Below the pieces are notes generated by a model. It was given only the letters and a program-made list of their open reading frames with translations. It was not told the origin of the DNA and did no database searches. Shown here piece after piece: positions 17,244 through 27,339 of a stretch of DNA of 61,499 bases. The DNA comes from Streptomyces pseudovenezuelae. GTDB lineage: Bacteria > Actinomycetota > Actinomycetes > Streptomycetales > Streptomycetaceae. The stretch is taken from positions 319,089 through 380,587 of the forward strand of contig NZ_KQ948151.1 of assembly GCF_001513955.1 (NCBI RefSeq), written 5' to 3'. Positions within the stretch are counted from its first letter, which is position 1, and the number at the start of each line of letters is the position of its first letter. Position numbers and translations under genes: made by a program.

Positions 17244-17284
17244 ATGTGAACACGCGCTCACGTCGACGCCGAGCACGCGCTCAC
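17244..17284. repeat. Operator-like repeat, 23-bp period
   Basis: ATGTGAACACGCGCTCACGT (17244-17263) resembles the two TetR-type palindromes near 18000-18041 (GTGA...TCAC arms). The 11-mer CACGCGCTCAC occurs at 17251-17261 and again at 17274-17284, a 23-bp spacing equal to that of the other pair. It lies at the 3' end of the TetR gene with no gene start next to it, so it may be an orphan operator. Confidence 0.4.
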
Positions 17285-17306
17285 AATGAGCCCGCGCATC
17301 AAGAGG

Positions 17307-17954
17307 TCAGCGGCCCGCGGGAGTGCCGAGGAGGTAGGAGACGACCGCCGTCTGGAGGTGACTGCGCAGTTCGCTCCACGACAGCGGTCGGCCCGACTCC
17401 AGGAACTCGCCCTGGGTGATGCGGTGGGCGATCATGGCGTAGGTCATGCGGAAGGCGAAGTCCAGCGCCGCCGCCGGGTCCTGATGGGCGATCGGCGTGT
17501 GGCGCAGCGCCTCGGCGAAGTGGCGGTTGCCCTCGACGCTGACCCGGGAGCCTTCGGCCCGTACCGCTTCGTGCCGGGTGCCGAGCAGCAGGAAGACGCG
17601 CAGCAGGGCCTCGTGCGCCTGGAAGGCGTCGGTGATCGCGCCGACCGCCTCGGCGATCGCCACCGCCGGATCGCGCAGGAGGCGTAGGCGCTCGACGGCC
17701 ATGCGCTCGGCGATCTCGGCCTGGAGGTTCTCGGTGAAGGCGTGCTGGATGGCCAGCAACAGCCCTTCCTTATCGCCGAACCTGCGGTAGATGCTGCCGA
17801 CGGCCATGCCCGCCCGGTCCGCGACGGCGGCCACGGTGAGCGCGTCCGCGCCACCCTCTTCGAGCAGGGCGTACCCGGCTTCCAGGATGTCCTGCTGCGA
17901 ACGGCGGCTGCGTTCCTGGAGGGCGGCGGGTCGGGCGGCGGCGGGTTCGGTCAC
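17307..17954 (-). CDS. TetR-family regulator of the hydroxyquinol operon
   Basis: This is a 215-aa TetR regulator. The HTH reads LTVAAVADRAGMAVGSIYRRFGDKEGLLLAIQ. It is divergent from the FAD hydroxylase operon, with two 20-bp palindromes in the 173-bp gap. The GTG start at 17954 follows a TAAAAT hexamer by 6 nt, which suggests a leaderless transcript. By position it should repress the aromatic ring-cleavage operon and respond to a phenolic substrate or intermediate. The ligand is not known. Confidence 0.88.
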   Translation of the reverse strand: MTEPAAARPAALQERSRRSQQDILEAGYALLEEGGADALTVAAVADRAGMAVGSIYRRFGDKEGLLLAIQHAFTENLQAEIAERMAVERLRLLRDPAVAIAEAVGAITDAFQAHEALLRVFLLLGTRHEAVRAEGSRVSVEGNRHFAEALRHTPIAHQDPAAALDFAFRMTYAMIAHRITQGEFLESGRPLSWSELRSHLQTAVVSYLLGTPAGR

Positions 17955-17998
17955 CTGCGCATTTTATCCACCCGCCTCTTGACTTCCATGATGCCACC

Positions 17999-18041
17999 AT
18001 GTGAATCTCGACTCACATTAGATGTGAATTCGACTTCACAT
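17999..18041. promoter_or_regulatory. Tandem TetR operators in the divergent promoter
   Basis: ATGTGAATCTCGACTCACAT (17999-18018; arms ATGTGA/TCACAT) and ATGTGAATTCGACTTCACAT (18022-18041; arms ATGTGAA/TTCACAT) lie 23 bp apart. A TTGACT hexamer at 17979-17984 could be the rightward -35, which would put the first palindrome over the -10 region. Binding by the divergent TetR protein would block the operon. Confidence 0.75.
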
Positions 18042-18127
18042 ATGGACTCCGGCGGGCATGGTCGCGCCCGCCCCTTCTTCCTTGCCTCACCCCTCGCAAT
18101 GGCGCGGGAGCGGCTCCGGAGGTACTC

Positions 18128-19738
18128 ATGACCCCGCTCTACGACATCGCCGTCGTCGGCTACGGACCGACCGGCCTGACCGCCGCGTCCCTGCTGGGCC
18201 GGCTCGGCCACAGCGTGGTGGTGGTCGAACGCTGGCCCGCCCTCTACGGCCTCCCCCGGCTGACCCACATCGACGACGAGACCGCCCGTACCATCCAGGC
18301 GGCCGGCGATGCCGACGAAGCCCTGCGCGACTCGTCGATGTGCGACTACGTATGGGTCAACGGCAAGGGTGAAACGCTGGTGACCATCCCGGCCCACCCC
18401 GACGGGCCGATGGGCTACCCGTCCCACATCTCCATGTACCAGCCGGACGTCGAGAACGCGATCGACAAGCGCCTGCGCGGCTACGGCACGGTCGACGTCC
18501 GTCAGGGCTGGGCGGTCACCGGCCTCGACCAGGACGACGACGGCGTCACCCTGAGCCTGGGCGGCTGGAACGCCGACGAGTGCCGCGCGGACGGTCCGCA
18601 CGAGCAGGTCCGGGCGCGTTACGTCATCGCCGCGGACGGGAGCCGCAGCAAGGTGCGCGAACTGCTCGGCGTCCAGCGTCAGGACTTCGGCTTCAACGAA
18701 CTGTGGATGAACGTGGACACCGAGTGGCTGCGCCCCCAGCCGCCGGAGTTCGCCCACGGCACCCAGTACTGCGACCCGGCACGCGGGCACATGACCATCA
18801 ACATCGGCACCACGCGCCAGCGTTTCGAGTTCGCCCTGCTGCCGAGTGAGACACGCGAGGAGATGACCGCGCCGGAGGCCGCCTGGCGACTCCTGGGAGA
18901 GCACCACGGCCTGGGGCCGGACGACCTGCGCATCACGCGCCAGCTGGTGTACGGCTTCGAGGCCCGCATCGCCACCCGGTGGCGGACCGGCCGCGTCTTC
19001 CTGACCGGTGACGCCGCCCACACCATGCCTCCGTACCTGGGGCAGGGCGCGTGCAGTGGTGTCCGCGACGCCACCAATCTCGCCTGGAAGCTCCACCTCG
19101 TGCTCGCCGGGCAGGCCCCGGACACACTGCTCGACACCTATGAGAGCGAGCGCCGCCCCCACGTCACCGCCCTCACCCACGCGGCGATCGGCCTCGGCGA
19201 GGTCGCCAACACACACGACGCCGAGGCCGCGGCCGCCCGGGACGCGGCGTTCTTCGCAGGCGAGGTGCCCCCACCGCCGCCCTTCCCGCCTCTCGGGGAG
19301 GGAGTGCTGCGGCAGGGGGCGGGCGCGCCGGCCGGCACCCTCACCCCGCAGGGCCGCATCCGCCTGCCCGACGGGCGCACGGGGCGTTTCGACGACCTGA
19401 CCGGATACGGCTTCACCCTGGTCGCCGCGGAGGACCCGACCGCCGCCCTCGGTCCGGGGCGGCTCGCCCGCCTGGAGAGCCTGGGCTGCGCCGTGGTCGC
19501 TCTCGACCGCGTCGACGACCTCGACGGACGGCACCGCGAGTACCTCCAACTGCTGGGAGCCGTCGCCTACTTGGCCCGCCCGGACTTCGTGCTGTTCGGA
19601 GCCGCGACCGACAGCGCCGACCTCGGCAGGCTCGTGGACGACCTCGACGCCGCGCTGGCCGGGGCGGGGGGAGCGGCCGGGAGGGTGGGAGCGGCCAAGG
19701 CGGCAGGGGCAGCCGGGGTGGCGGGGGCGGCCGTATGA
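18128..19738 (+). CDS. FAD-dependent aromatic hydroxylase (MhpA/PheA type)
   Basis: This is a 536-aa class A flavoprotein monooxygenase. It has the dinucleotide motif GYGPTG (residues 11-16), the DG motif in ADGSRSKVRELLG and the GD motif GDAAHTMPPYLGQG. It would hydroxylate a phenolic ring with NAD(P)H and O2. It is first in an operon ending in hydroxyquinol ring cleavage, so it probably adds the hydroxyl that sets up that pathway. The final 26 residues are an Ala/Gly-rich tail without homology. The stop overlaps the next ATG (ATGA). The substrate is inferred to be a resorcinol- or 4-hydroxybenzoate-derived phenol. Confidence 0.88.
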   Translation: MTPLYDIAVVGYGPTGLTAASLLGRLGHSVVVVERWPALYGLPRLTHIDDETARTIQAAGDADEALRDSSMCDYVWVNGKGETLVTIPAHPDGPMGYPSHISMYQPDVENAIDKRLRGYGTVDVRQGWAVTGLDQDDDGVTLSLGGWNADECRADGPHEQVRARYVIAADGSRSKVRELLGVQRQDFGFNELWMNVDTEWLRPQPPEFAHGTQYCDPARGHMTINIGTTRQRFEFALLPSETREEMTAPEAAWRLLGEHHGLGPDDLRITRQLVYGFEARIATRWRTGRVFLTGDAAHTMPPYLGQGACSGVRDATNLAWKLHLVLAGQAPDTLLDTYESERRPHVTALTHAAIGLGEVANTHDAEAAAARDAAFFAGEVPPPPPFPPLGEGVLRQGAGAPAGTLTPQGRIRLPDGRTGRFDDLTGYGFTLVAAEDPTAALGPGRLARLESLGCAVVALDRVDDLDGRHREYLQLLGAVAYLARPDFVLFGAATDSADLGRLVDDLDAALAGAGGAAGRVGAAKAAGAAGVAGAAV

Positions 19739-20823
19739 CGAGCGCGAAGCCTGAGGTGTCCCCGCTGGTCGCCGCCCAGCACCGGGCCATGCCCTTCACC
19801 CGGCTCACCGACTGCGGCATGGACCCCGCCGACGCCCGCCGCCTGCTCACCGACACCGCGACCGGAACGCCGTGGCAGGAGGCCGCGGCGGCCCTCGCGG
19901 ACGAACAGCTGTCGCGAGCCGGGCGTGCGCGGGACGAGGGCCACCTCGTCACCGCCCGACAGGCGTACCGCTTCGCCTCGGCCGCCCTGATGTTCGCGCA
20001 GATGGCGTGCCAGAGCGACACCGACGAAAAACGCGAGCTGTACACCCGGCATACCGCGGTGACCGCCGCGCTCGCACCGGACTTGGAGCGCGTCGAGATC
20101 CCTCACCGTGCCGGGACACTCACCGGCTGGCTGTGCCTGCCGGCCTCGGGAGCACCCAGGGCCACGGTGATCGTGTGGGGCGGGCTCAGCGGCTGGGGAG
20201 CGGCCTACCTGCCCGTGGCCCGGGCGTACACCGCGCGCGGTCTGGCCTGCGTACTCGCGGAAGGGCCCGGCCAGGGCGAGTCGAGGCTGCGTCACGGGCT
20301 GTACGTCGACGAGCAGGTCACGGAGGGATTCGCTCGCTTCGTCGACTTCGCCGAGGCCGACACCCGCCTGCGTGGCCCCATCGGCATCCAGGGCATCAGC
20401 TTCGGCGGTCTCTTCGCCGCTCACCTCGCCGCCGCCGATCCGCGCGTGGCCGCGGTGGTCGTCAACGGCGCTCCGGCGGTACCGGCCGTCCCCGAGTTCC
20501 GCACCGCGCGCGAGCAGATGGCCGCCGTGGTCGGCACCGACGATCCGGACCGGGTGGCCGAGGTCATGGACGCGCTGCGCTTCGACCCGGACAAGCACCG
20601 CATCACCTGTCCGCTGCTCCTGCTGCACGGCGGCCTCGACCCGCTCGCCCGCTACGCGGACCAGGAACCCTTCCTGCGCGCCGCCGACCATCCGACGTCC
20701 GCCCTCCGTGTCTGGGCCGACGGCGAGCACACCCTCTACAACCACGCGGCCGAGCGCGACGCGCTCACCGGTGACTGGTTCACCGACCGGCTCGCCCGCC
20801 GCCACAGCACCCCGAAAGGTTAG
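19735..20823 (+). CDS. Alpha/beta hydrolase of the dihydroxypseudooxynicotine-hydrolase (C-C bond) type
   Basis: This is a 362-aa cytoplasmic hydrolase. Residues 1-120 form a helical cap-like N-terminal domain. The hydrolase fold then has the nucleophile elbow GISFGG (S222), an acid in GGLDPLARY (D302) and the base in DGEHTLYNH (H332). Length, two-domain layout and the spacing of the triad fit the FrsA/2,6-dihydroxypseudooxynicotine hydrolase group, which splits an acyl side chain off a dihydroxylated ring. In this operon it could release hydroxyquinol or resorcinol from an acylated ring. It is translationally coupled to the hydroxylase. A simple esterase role is the alternative. Confidence 0.78.
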   Translation: MTSAKPEVSPLVAAQHRAMPFTRLTDCGMDPADARRLLTDTATGTPWQEAAAALADEQLSRAGRARDEGHLVTARQAYRFASAALMFAQMACQSDTDEKRELYTRHTAVTAALAPDLERVEIPHRAGTLTGWLCLPASGAPRATVIVWGGLSGWGAAYLPVARAYTARGLACVLAEGPGQGESRLRHGLYVDEQVTEGFARFVDFAEADTRLRGPIGIQGISFGGLFAAHLAAADPRVAAVVVNGAPAVPAVPEFRTAREQMAAVVGTDDPDRVAEVMDALRFDPDKHRITCPLLLLHGGLDPLARYADQEPFLRAADHPTSALRVWADGEHTLYNHAAERDALTGDWFTDRLARRHSTPKG

Positions 20824-20832
20824 GAACGCCCA

Positions 20833-21692
20833 GTGGACTTCACCGTCGAGACCGCCACCGACGCGGTGATGGAGAGCTTCCAGCAGACCGGGAACCCGCG
20901 GCTGCGGCAGGTCATGGAGAGCCTGACCCACCACCTCCACGACTTCGTCCGGGACATCGAACCCACGCTGAAGGAGTGGGAGGAGGCCATCGGCTTCCTC
21001 ACCGCCGTAGGCCAGAAGTGCGACGACACCCGTCAGGAGTTCGTCCTGCTGTCCGACATCCTGGGCGTGTCCATGCTCGTCGAGACCCTGAACGGCTCGG
21101 AGGAGGGCACCGAGAGCACGGTCCTCGGCCCCTTCCACATGACCCAGTCCCCCAGCCGCGAACTCGGCGCCTCCATCGACCTGTTGGGCGGCAACCGCCC
21201 GTGTGTGGTCTCCGGCCGAGCGCTCGCCACCGACGGCACCCCGCTGCCGGACACCGAACTCGACGTGTGGCAGTGCGACGAGGACGGCTTCTACGACGTC
21301 CAGCAGCCCGACGTCCAGCCGCCGGGCAACGGACGCGGACTGTTCCGCACCGACGGCGAAGGCCGCTTCTGGTTCCGTACCGTGGTCCCCTCCCACTACC
21401 CCATCCCCACCGACGGCCCTGTAGGCGACCTCCTCAAGGCAACCGGCCGCCACCCCTACCGCCCCGCCCACATCCACTTCATCGCGCATGCCGAGGGCCA
21501 CCGTCCGGTCACCACGCATGTGTTCGTCGCCGACAGCCCCTACATCGACTCCGATGCCGTCTTCGCCGTCAAAAGCGCCCTGATCACCGAGTTCACCGAG
21601 TCGGGCGACGAACAGGACGCCCAGCGCTACGGCGTGAGCGCACCCTTCGCGCACGCCAGGTTCGACATCGTGCTGGAGCCGGAGACCCCGCA

Positions 21693-21696
<4 letters not shown>
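20833..21696 (+). CDS. Hydroxyquinol 1,2-dioxygenase (intradiol, Fe(III))
   Basis: This is a 287-aa intradiol dioxygenase. The N-terminal helical dimerisation region (residues 1-100) precedes the beta-sandwich with four iron ligands: Y154 (GFYDVQ), Y189 (SHYPIPTDGP) and H213/H215 (PAHIHF). The sequence between them is of the hydroxyquinol rather than catechol subgroup. It opens 1,2,4-trihydroxybenzene to maleylacetate. The GTG start at 20833 has TAGGA upstream. The GTGA overlap with the maleylacetate reductase gene fixes the order of pathway steps. Confidence 0.92.
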
Positions 21697-22748
<1,052 letters not shown>

Positions 22749-22921
22749 CCGGCAGCTCTACCGAGCTCGAATGAGCGACAGGAGCGCCCCCACGGAGTCG
22801 AAGGAGCCGTTGGGGACCACCTGCTCCGACGGAGGTTTTACTCGTCGTGGATTGAACGACTCGTCGCGGCGTGATCACCTACGGCTGAGATGCCGCTTGC
22901 CAGCGCCGCCGGAGGCCCGCC

Positions 22922-23365
22922 GTGCCGTACTTCCTGCTCACCGTGACGGCCTCGCGGCGGACCAACCTCGGGTTGCAGGTCGAACCCGCTGTACGCATCA
23001 GGGAGTTGGCGTCACGGGTGAATGACGCCGACGTTCCCGTGCCCGGCGACCGCCTCCTGCTCCGCCGCCCCGACACGGGCACGTGGTGGATCGCCCCGCT
23101 GGCCTCCTTCGGACTGGAGGCGTGGCAGAAGGACGGCCTCGCCTACACCCGCAGCAACCCCGCCGACCCGGAGTTCACGCTGGCCATCGGCGGCCGAGGC
23201 GGCCCAGAGGCCCTCCCGGTGGGCACCGAGATCTGGCTCGACGACAACGCTCCGACCCGCGGTCACCGCACCAATGGCTGGCGTCGCATCATCGCCGACA
23301 TCGCCTCGGGTGACTGGCATCAGGCGGCCCCGGACGCGGTCGACACCACCATCACCGACCGCTGA
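22922..23365 (+). CDS. Uncharacterised 147-aa protein
   Basis: I do not recognise this protein. It has no signal peptide or membrane helix, several tryptophans (TWWIAPL, AWQKDG, NGWRRI) and a mixed beta-like pattern with the phrase VPVPGDRLLLRRPDTG. GTG 22922 is preceded by GGAGG at a good distance. It stands alone between the maleylacetate reductase and an FAH-family gene, both on the same strand, separated by 173 and 312 nt. Coding use (GC-rich third positions) looks normal. It may be a stand-alone gene or a late member of the catabolic operon. Confidence 0.55.
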   Translation: MPYFLLTVTASRRTNLGLQVEPAVRIRELASRVNDADVPVPGDRLLLRRPDTGTWWIAPLASFGLEAWQKDGLAYTRSNPADPEFTLAIGGRGGPEALPVGTEIWLDDNAPTRGHRTNGWRRIIADIASGDWHQAAPDAVDTTITDR

Positions 23366-23381
23366 TCGCTGATCGCTGATC
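23361..23381 (+). repeat. Short tandem repeat GCTGATC x3
   Basis: Three exact copies of GCTGATC cover the stop region of the 147-aa gene, and a near copy follows. This is probably slippage. The next ~290 bp (to 23677) hold no clear gene, although a leftward frame around 23420-23520 is open. Confidence 0.6.
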
Positions 23382-23677
23382 GCTCGATCCCGGCAGCTGT
23401 AGTCCTTCGCGGCCTGCACCACGGTGGCCGCGTACGTGGCCGGGTCTGCCTTGGCGCTACAGCGCTTCGACAGAGCCGCCACCGGCCCTTCGGCCCCTTT
23501 CCGCATTCGCCCCCAGCCACCGGCCACCGGACCGCCCGCGCATAAACTGGCCACGTCTACGCCCAGAGCCACATTTCCACCCACACAAGCCACGTGCTCG
23601 CTCGGCCGCGGTGCCGGGGGCTCCTCCTGAGCCCGCCCCGGGCGATCACACCCCTCGCGTTCAGGAGAGCATCGATC

Positions 23678-24865
23678 GTGGAATCGGCAGCAGCGCGCCC
23701 CGGTCTGGTCCTCACGGCCGCCTCCGTTCTGCCGGAGGACGCCGGCCGAGCGGCGCTCGTCGCGCGCGTGCACGACCCGGAGGTCGACGGACCGTGTGTG
23801 GCCGCGGTCCGTGGCGAGCAGGTCGTCGACCTGACGGCCATCGCGCCCACCGTCTCCGACCTCATGGAACGCGACGACGCGGTGACGATCGTCCGCGAGG
23901 CCGAAGGCCGACGTACCTGGCGCCTGGAAGAACTGACGCGGGCGCCGAGCGGCCGCCGTGACATGCCGCATCTGCTCGCTCCGATCGACCTCCAAGTGAT
24001 CAAGGCCGCGGGCGTCACCTTCGCCCGGAGCCTGCTGGAACGCGTCATCGAGGAGCGAACGGGCGGCCGTCCGGAACAGGCCGCGCAGGTGCGGGCCCGG
24101 GTGCAGGAGCTGGTGGGCGGCGCGCTCGACGGCATCCGTCCCGGATCACCGGAAGCGGACAAGGCCAAGGAACTGCTCGTCTCCGAAGGACTGTGGTCGC
24201 AGTACCTGGAGGTCGGGATCGGGCCCGACCCGGAGGTGTTCACCAAGGCCCCCGTCCTCTCCTCGGTCGGCACCGGCGCCGACGTCGGAGTGCTCGGCGC
24301 CTCGGTGTGGAACAACCCCGAGCCCGAGGTCGTCCTCGTCGTCGACTCGCGCGGCCGGGTCCGGGGCGCGACGCTCGGCAACGACGTCAACCTCCGCGAC
24401 ATCGAGGGGCGCAGTGCCCTGCTGCTGTCCCGGGCGAAGGACAACAACGCCTCCTGCGCGATCGGCCCGTTCATCCGGCTGCTCGACGACGGCTTCGACC
24501 TCGACACCGTACGCAGTCTCGACATCGACCTCCGTGTCGAGGGCATGGACGGTTACGTACTGCACGGCAGCAGCTCCCTGCGCGAGATCAGCCGTGACGT
24601 GCTGGACCTGGTGGGCGCCGCCTACGGTCGGCATCATCAATACCCCGACGGCTTCGTGCTGTTCACCGGAACTCTCTTCGCCCCCACCGAGGACCGCCGG
24701 ACACCCGGTGAGGGCTTCACCCACGAGTACGGCGACATCGTGCGGATCTCCAGCCCGCTACTCGGCACTCTGGTCAACACCGTCGTCACCAGCGAGCAGG
24801 CGACACCGTGGACGTTCGGCGTGGGAGCGCTGATGCGCAACCTCGCCCGGCGCGGCCTGCTTTGA
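23678..24865 (+). CDS. Fumarylacetoacetate-hydrolase-family enzyme
   Basis: This is a 395-aa protein with a C-terminal FAH fold. The metal-binding glutamates sit in NNPEPEVVLVVDSRG, and the aspartate region is GNDVNLRD. It belongs to the long (about 390-aa) group that includes 2-keto-3-deoxy-sugar-acid dehydratases rather than the short 220-260-aa hydrolases. GTG 23678 is preceded by CAGGAGAG. It faces the bxl-like operon tail-to-tail. Possible roles are dehydration of a pentose-derived keto-acid or C-C cleavage of an aromatic ring product. The neighbours allow either. Confidence 0.75.
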   Translation: MESAAARPGLVLTAASVLPEDAGRAALVARVHDPEVDGPCVAAVRGEQVVDLTAIAPTVSDLMERDDAVTIVREAEGRRTWRLEELTRAPSGRRDMPHLLAPIDLQVIKAAGVTFARSLLERVIEERTGGRPEQAAQVRARVQELVGGALDGIRPGSPEADKAKELLVSEGLWSQYLEVGIGPDPEVFTKAPVLSSVGTGADVGVLGASVWNNPEPEVVLVVDSRGRVRGATLGNDVNLRDIEGRSALLLSRAKDNNASCAIGPFIRLLDDGFDLDTVRSLDIDLRVEGMDGYVLHGSSSLREISRDVLDLVGAAYGRHHQYPDGFVLFTGTLFAPTEDRRTPGEGFTHEYGDIVRISSPLLGTLVNTVVTSEQATPWTFGVGALMRNLARRGLL

Positions 24866-24895
24866 GTCGGCCACCCACGGGGAGGCACAACCGAT

Positions 24896-27277
24896 TCAGG
24901 CTCGGGCGACCGGCTCCTGGTGGAACGAGGCGTGAAAGCGCCGCATGTGATCCACGAGGCGCTCGGGTCCGGTCAGCATGACGGTGGCCGTCAGGCGCGG
25001 GTCCGCGCTGGAGGCCGCCAACCGCAGTTCCAGCGCGCCTGGTTCGACCGTGCGCCGTCCGTCTCGTCCGGTGAAGGAGGCGAGGTCGGCCGGCACCGTG
25101 ACCCGCATGCGGCGGGCCTCGCCCGGCTCCAGCTCCACCCGGGTGTAGCCGACGAGGCGCTGTGCCGGCTGGACGACGGAGGCGACCGGGTCATGGAGAT
25201 AGAGCTGGACGACTTCGGTTCCGGGTCGTTCGCCGGCGTTGCGGACGGTGAAGGAGAGGGTGAACTGGCCGTCGGTCGGGGCTTCCGCGGCGTCCACGGC
25301 CAACTCCGCCCAGACGAAACACGTATAGGAAAGGCCGTGGCCGAAGGCGAACGCGGGGGTCGGGTCGATGGTGGACACCTCGCTGGCGTGCGCGAGGCGT
25401 GCCCCGAGGTAGGTGGCCGGTTGGGAGCCCGGTCCGCGCGGGACACTGACGGGCAGACGCCCTGATGGGTTGGTACGACCGCTGAGGACCCCAGCGATCG
25501 CGTGTGTGCCCTCCTCCCCGGGAAAGAAGGACTGCACGATCGCAGCGGACTCCTCCACGGCTCGGCCGAGGGCGTACGGTCGTCCCGCGAGCAGCACGGT
25601 GATCACCGGTGTCTCCTGGTCGAGCAGGGCGTCGAGCAGGTTCTGCTGCGCACCGGGGAGCGCCAGCGTCTCGGCGTCGCATCCCTCGCCGCTGGTGCCC
25701 CGCCCGAAGAGCCCGGCGCGGTCGCCGAGCACGAGCACGGCTACGTCGGCCTCGCGTGCCGCCCGGGCGGCCTGGCCGATGCCGGAAAGGTCCCCGTCGT
25801 CGATTCCGGTGCCGCGGGTGAACGTGATCTCGGCGTCGGGGAACTCGGCGGCGAGCGTGTCGCGCAGCGTGGGCAGCTGGAGGCCCAGCGGTGTCCCGGG
25901 GTTGCGGACGCCGATGTGCTGGGGGAAGGAGTAGCAGCCCAGTACGGCGGTGGGTTCGTCGGCGTTGGGACCGAGCAGGGCGATGCGGCGTGGCCTTGCC
26001 AGCGGCAGGGTGCCGTCGTTGCTCAGCACTACGACCGCTTCCTCGGCGAGCGTCCGGGCCAGCGAGCGGTTCTCCGGTCCGTCGAGGTCGATCCGGCCGC
26101 GCAGGGCGGCCGGGTCGTCGAGGTCGGCCCCGTCAAGGGCTGCCGGTACGGGATTCCAGTCCTTGTCGAGCAGTCCGAGCATCGCCTTCTGGGTGAGGAC
26201 CCGGCGCAGGGCACGGTCGACCAGCGTCTCCGGGATGCGCCCGTCGGTGACGGCCTCGGCCAGCGGTGCGCCGTATGTCTTGACGTTGGGCAGTTCGACG
26301 TCGATGCCCGCGTGGAGCGCTGTGCCGGCGGCGTGGGCCCAGTCGGCTGCGACTCCGTGCAGGGTCTTCAGGAAGGCGATGGCGAAGTAGTCGGCGACGA
26401 CGGTGCCCTCGAAGCCCCAGGTGTCGCGCAGCAGCCCGGTGAGCAGTTCCTCGTCGGCGGCGGAGGGCATGCCGTCGGTGTCGGTGTAGGCGTTCATCAC
26501 CGAGCGGGCGCCGCCCTCGCGGATCGCCATCTCGAAGGGCGGCAGCAGTACGTCGGCGCGCTCTCGCGGGCCCAGGGAGGAGGGGGCGAGGTTGCGGCCG
26601 GCACGGGAGGCCGAGTAGCCGACGAGGTGCTTGAGGGTGGCGATGATCCCTGCGGATTCGAGGCCCTGCACATATGCCGTCCCGATGGTGCCGACCAGGT
26701 AGGGGTCCTCGCCGATGGTTTCCTCGACCCGGCCCCAGCGGGCGTCGCGCACGACGTCCAGGACGGGCGCGAGTCCCTGGTGCACGCCGACGGCGCGCAT
26801 GTCTCGGCCGATGGCTGCGGCCATGCGCCGTACCGTGTCCGGATCGAAGGTGGCGCCCCAGGACAGCGGAACGGGGTAGGCCGTCGCGCCCCAGGCGGCG
26901 AAGCCCGCAAGGCACTCGTCATGTGCGAGGGCGGGGATGCCGAACCGGTTCGTGGCGGCGATACGGATCTGGGTGCGGGCCAGGGACAGCGCGCCCAGGG
27001 CGGGGTCGACGGGGACGGTGCCGAAGGGCCGGGTCAGTTGCCCGAGACCGGTCGGCAGGAGTGCGTCGAGATCGACGGCTTCCTCCATGTCGTGCTGGTG
27101 GGGGGCCACTTCACCGCCTTGGTCGGAGGCGCCGACCCACACCCCGTACAGCTGGGCGGTCTTCTCCTGAAGGGTCATCGCGTCGATCAGGGCGTCGACT
27201 CGCGCGGGCAGGGAGAGGGCGGGGTCGTTCCAGACGGGGACGGCGGAGGTGTCTTCTGCTGGCACGGTGGCGTTCAC
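24896..27277 (-). CDS. GH3 beta-xylosidase/beta-glucosidase (BxlA-like)
   Basis: This is a 793-aa family 3 glycoside hydrolase without signal peptide. It has an N-terminal TIM barrel with GRVEETIGEDPYL and the nucleophile aspartate in GTVVADYFAIAF, an alpha/beta sandwich with the acid/base region, and a C-terminal fibronectin III-like domain (EVVQLYLHDPVASV). It would cleave the oligosaccharide imported by the three genes upstream. The same order (lipoprotein, two permeases, GH3) is known as bxlEFGA for xylobiose in Streptomyces. The GTG at 27277 is chosen because of GGGAGG just before it. Arabinoside or glucoside activity is possible. Confidence 0.88.
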   Translation of the reverse strand: MNATVPAEDTSAVPVWNDPALSLPARVDALIDAMTLQEKTAQLYGVWVGASDQGGEVAPHQHDMEEAVDLDALLPTGLGQLTRPFGTVPVDPALGALSLARTQIRIAATNRFGIPALAHDECLAGFAAWGATAYPVPLSWGATFDPDTVRRMAAAIGRDMRAVGVHQGLAPVLDVVRDARWGRVEETIGEDPYLVGTIGTAYVQGLESAGIIATLKHLVGYSASRAGRNLAPSSLGPRERADVLLPPFEMAIREGGARSVMNAYTDTDGMPSAADEELLTGLLRDTWGFEGTVVADYFAIAFLKTLHGVAADWAHAAGTALHAGIDVELPNVKTYGAPLAEAVTDGRIPETLVDRALRRVLTQKAMLGLLDKDWNPVPAALDGADLDDPAALRGRIDLDGPENRSLARTLAEEAVVVLSNDGTLPLARPRRIALLGPNADEPTAVLGCYSFPQHIGVRNPGTPLGLQLPTLRDTLAAEFPDAEITFTRGTGIDDGDLSGIGQAARAAREADVAVLVLGDRAGLFGRGTSGEGCDAETLALPGAQQNLLDALLDQETPVITVLLAGRPYALGRAVEESAAIVQSFFPGEEGTHAIAGVLSGRTNPSGRLPVSVPRGPGSQPATYLGARLAHASEVSTIDPTPAFAFGHGLSYTCFVWAELAVDAAEAPTDGQFTLSFTVRNAGERPGTEVVQLYLHDPVASVVQPAQRLVGYTRVELEPGEARRMRVTVPADLASFTGRDGRRTVEPGALELRLAASSADPRLTATVMLTGPERLVDHMRRFHASFHQEPVARA

Positions 27278-27339
27278 ATTCCTCCCACACCCGTCAGCCC
27301 AGGGCCAGGGCGTGACGAGCGAACAGGTGGCGGCGTCTG

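Noticed and set aside
19567..21654. Long minus-strand frame over the hydroxylase-hydrolase-dioxygenase genes
   Set aside because: It runs opposite three overlapping genes with intact active sites and has no start signal.
22845..22870. GTGGATTGAAC stretch resembling the 3' end of some CRISPR repeats
   Set aside because: It occurs once, with no spacer-repeat periodicity and no cas genes nearby.
23420..23560. Leftward frame reading KADPATYAATVVQAAKDYSC
   Set aside because: It looks protein-like but is very short, and I could not place it in a family.
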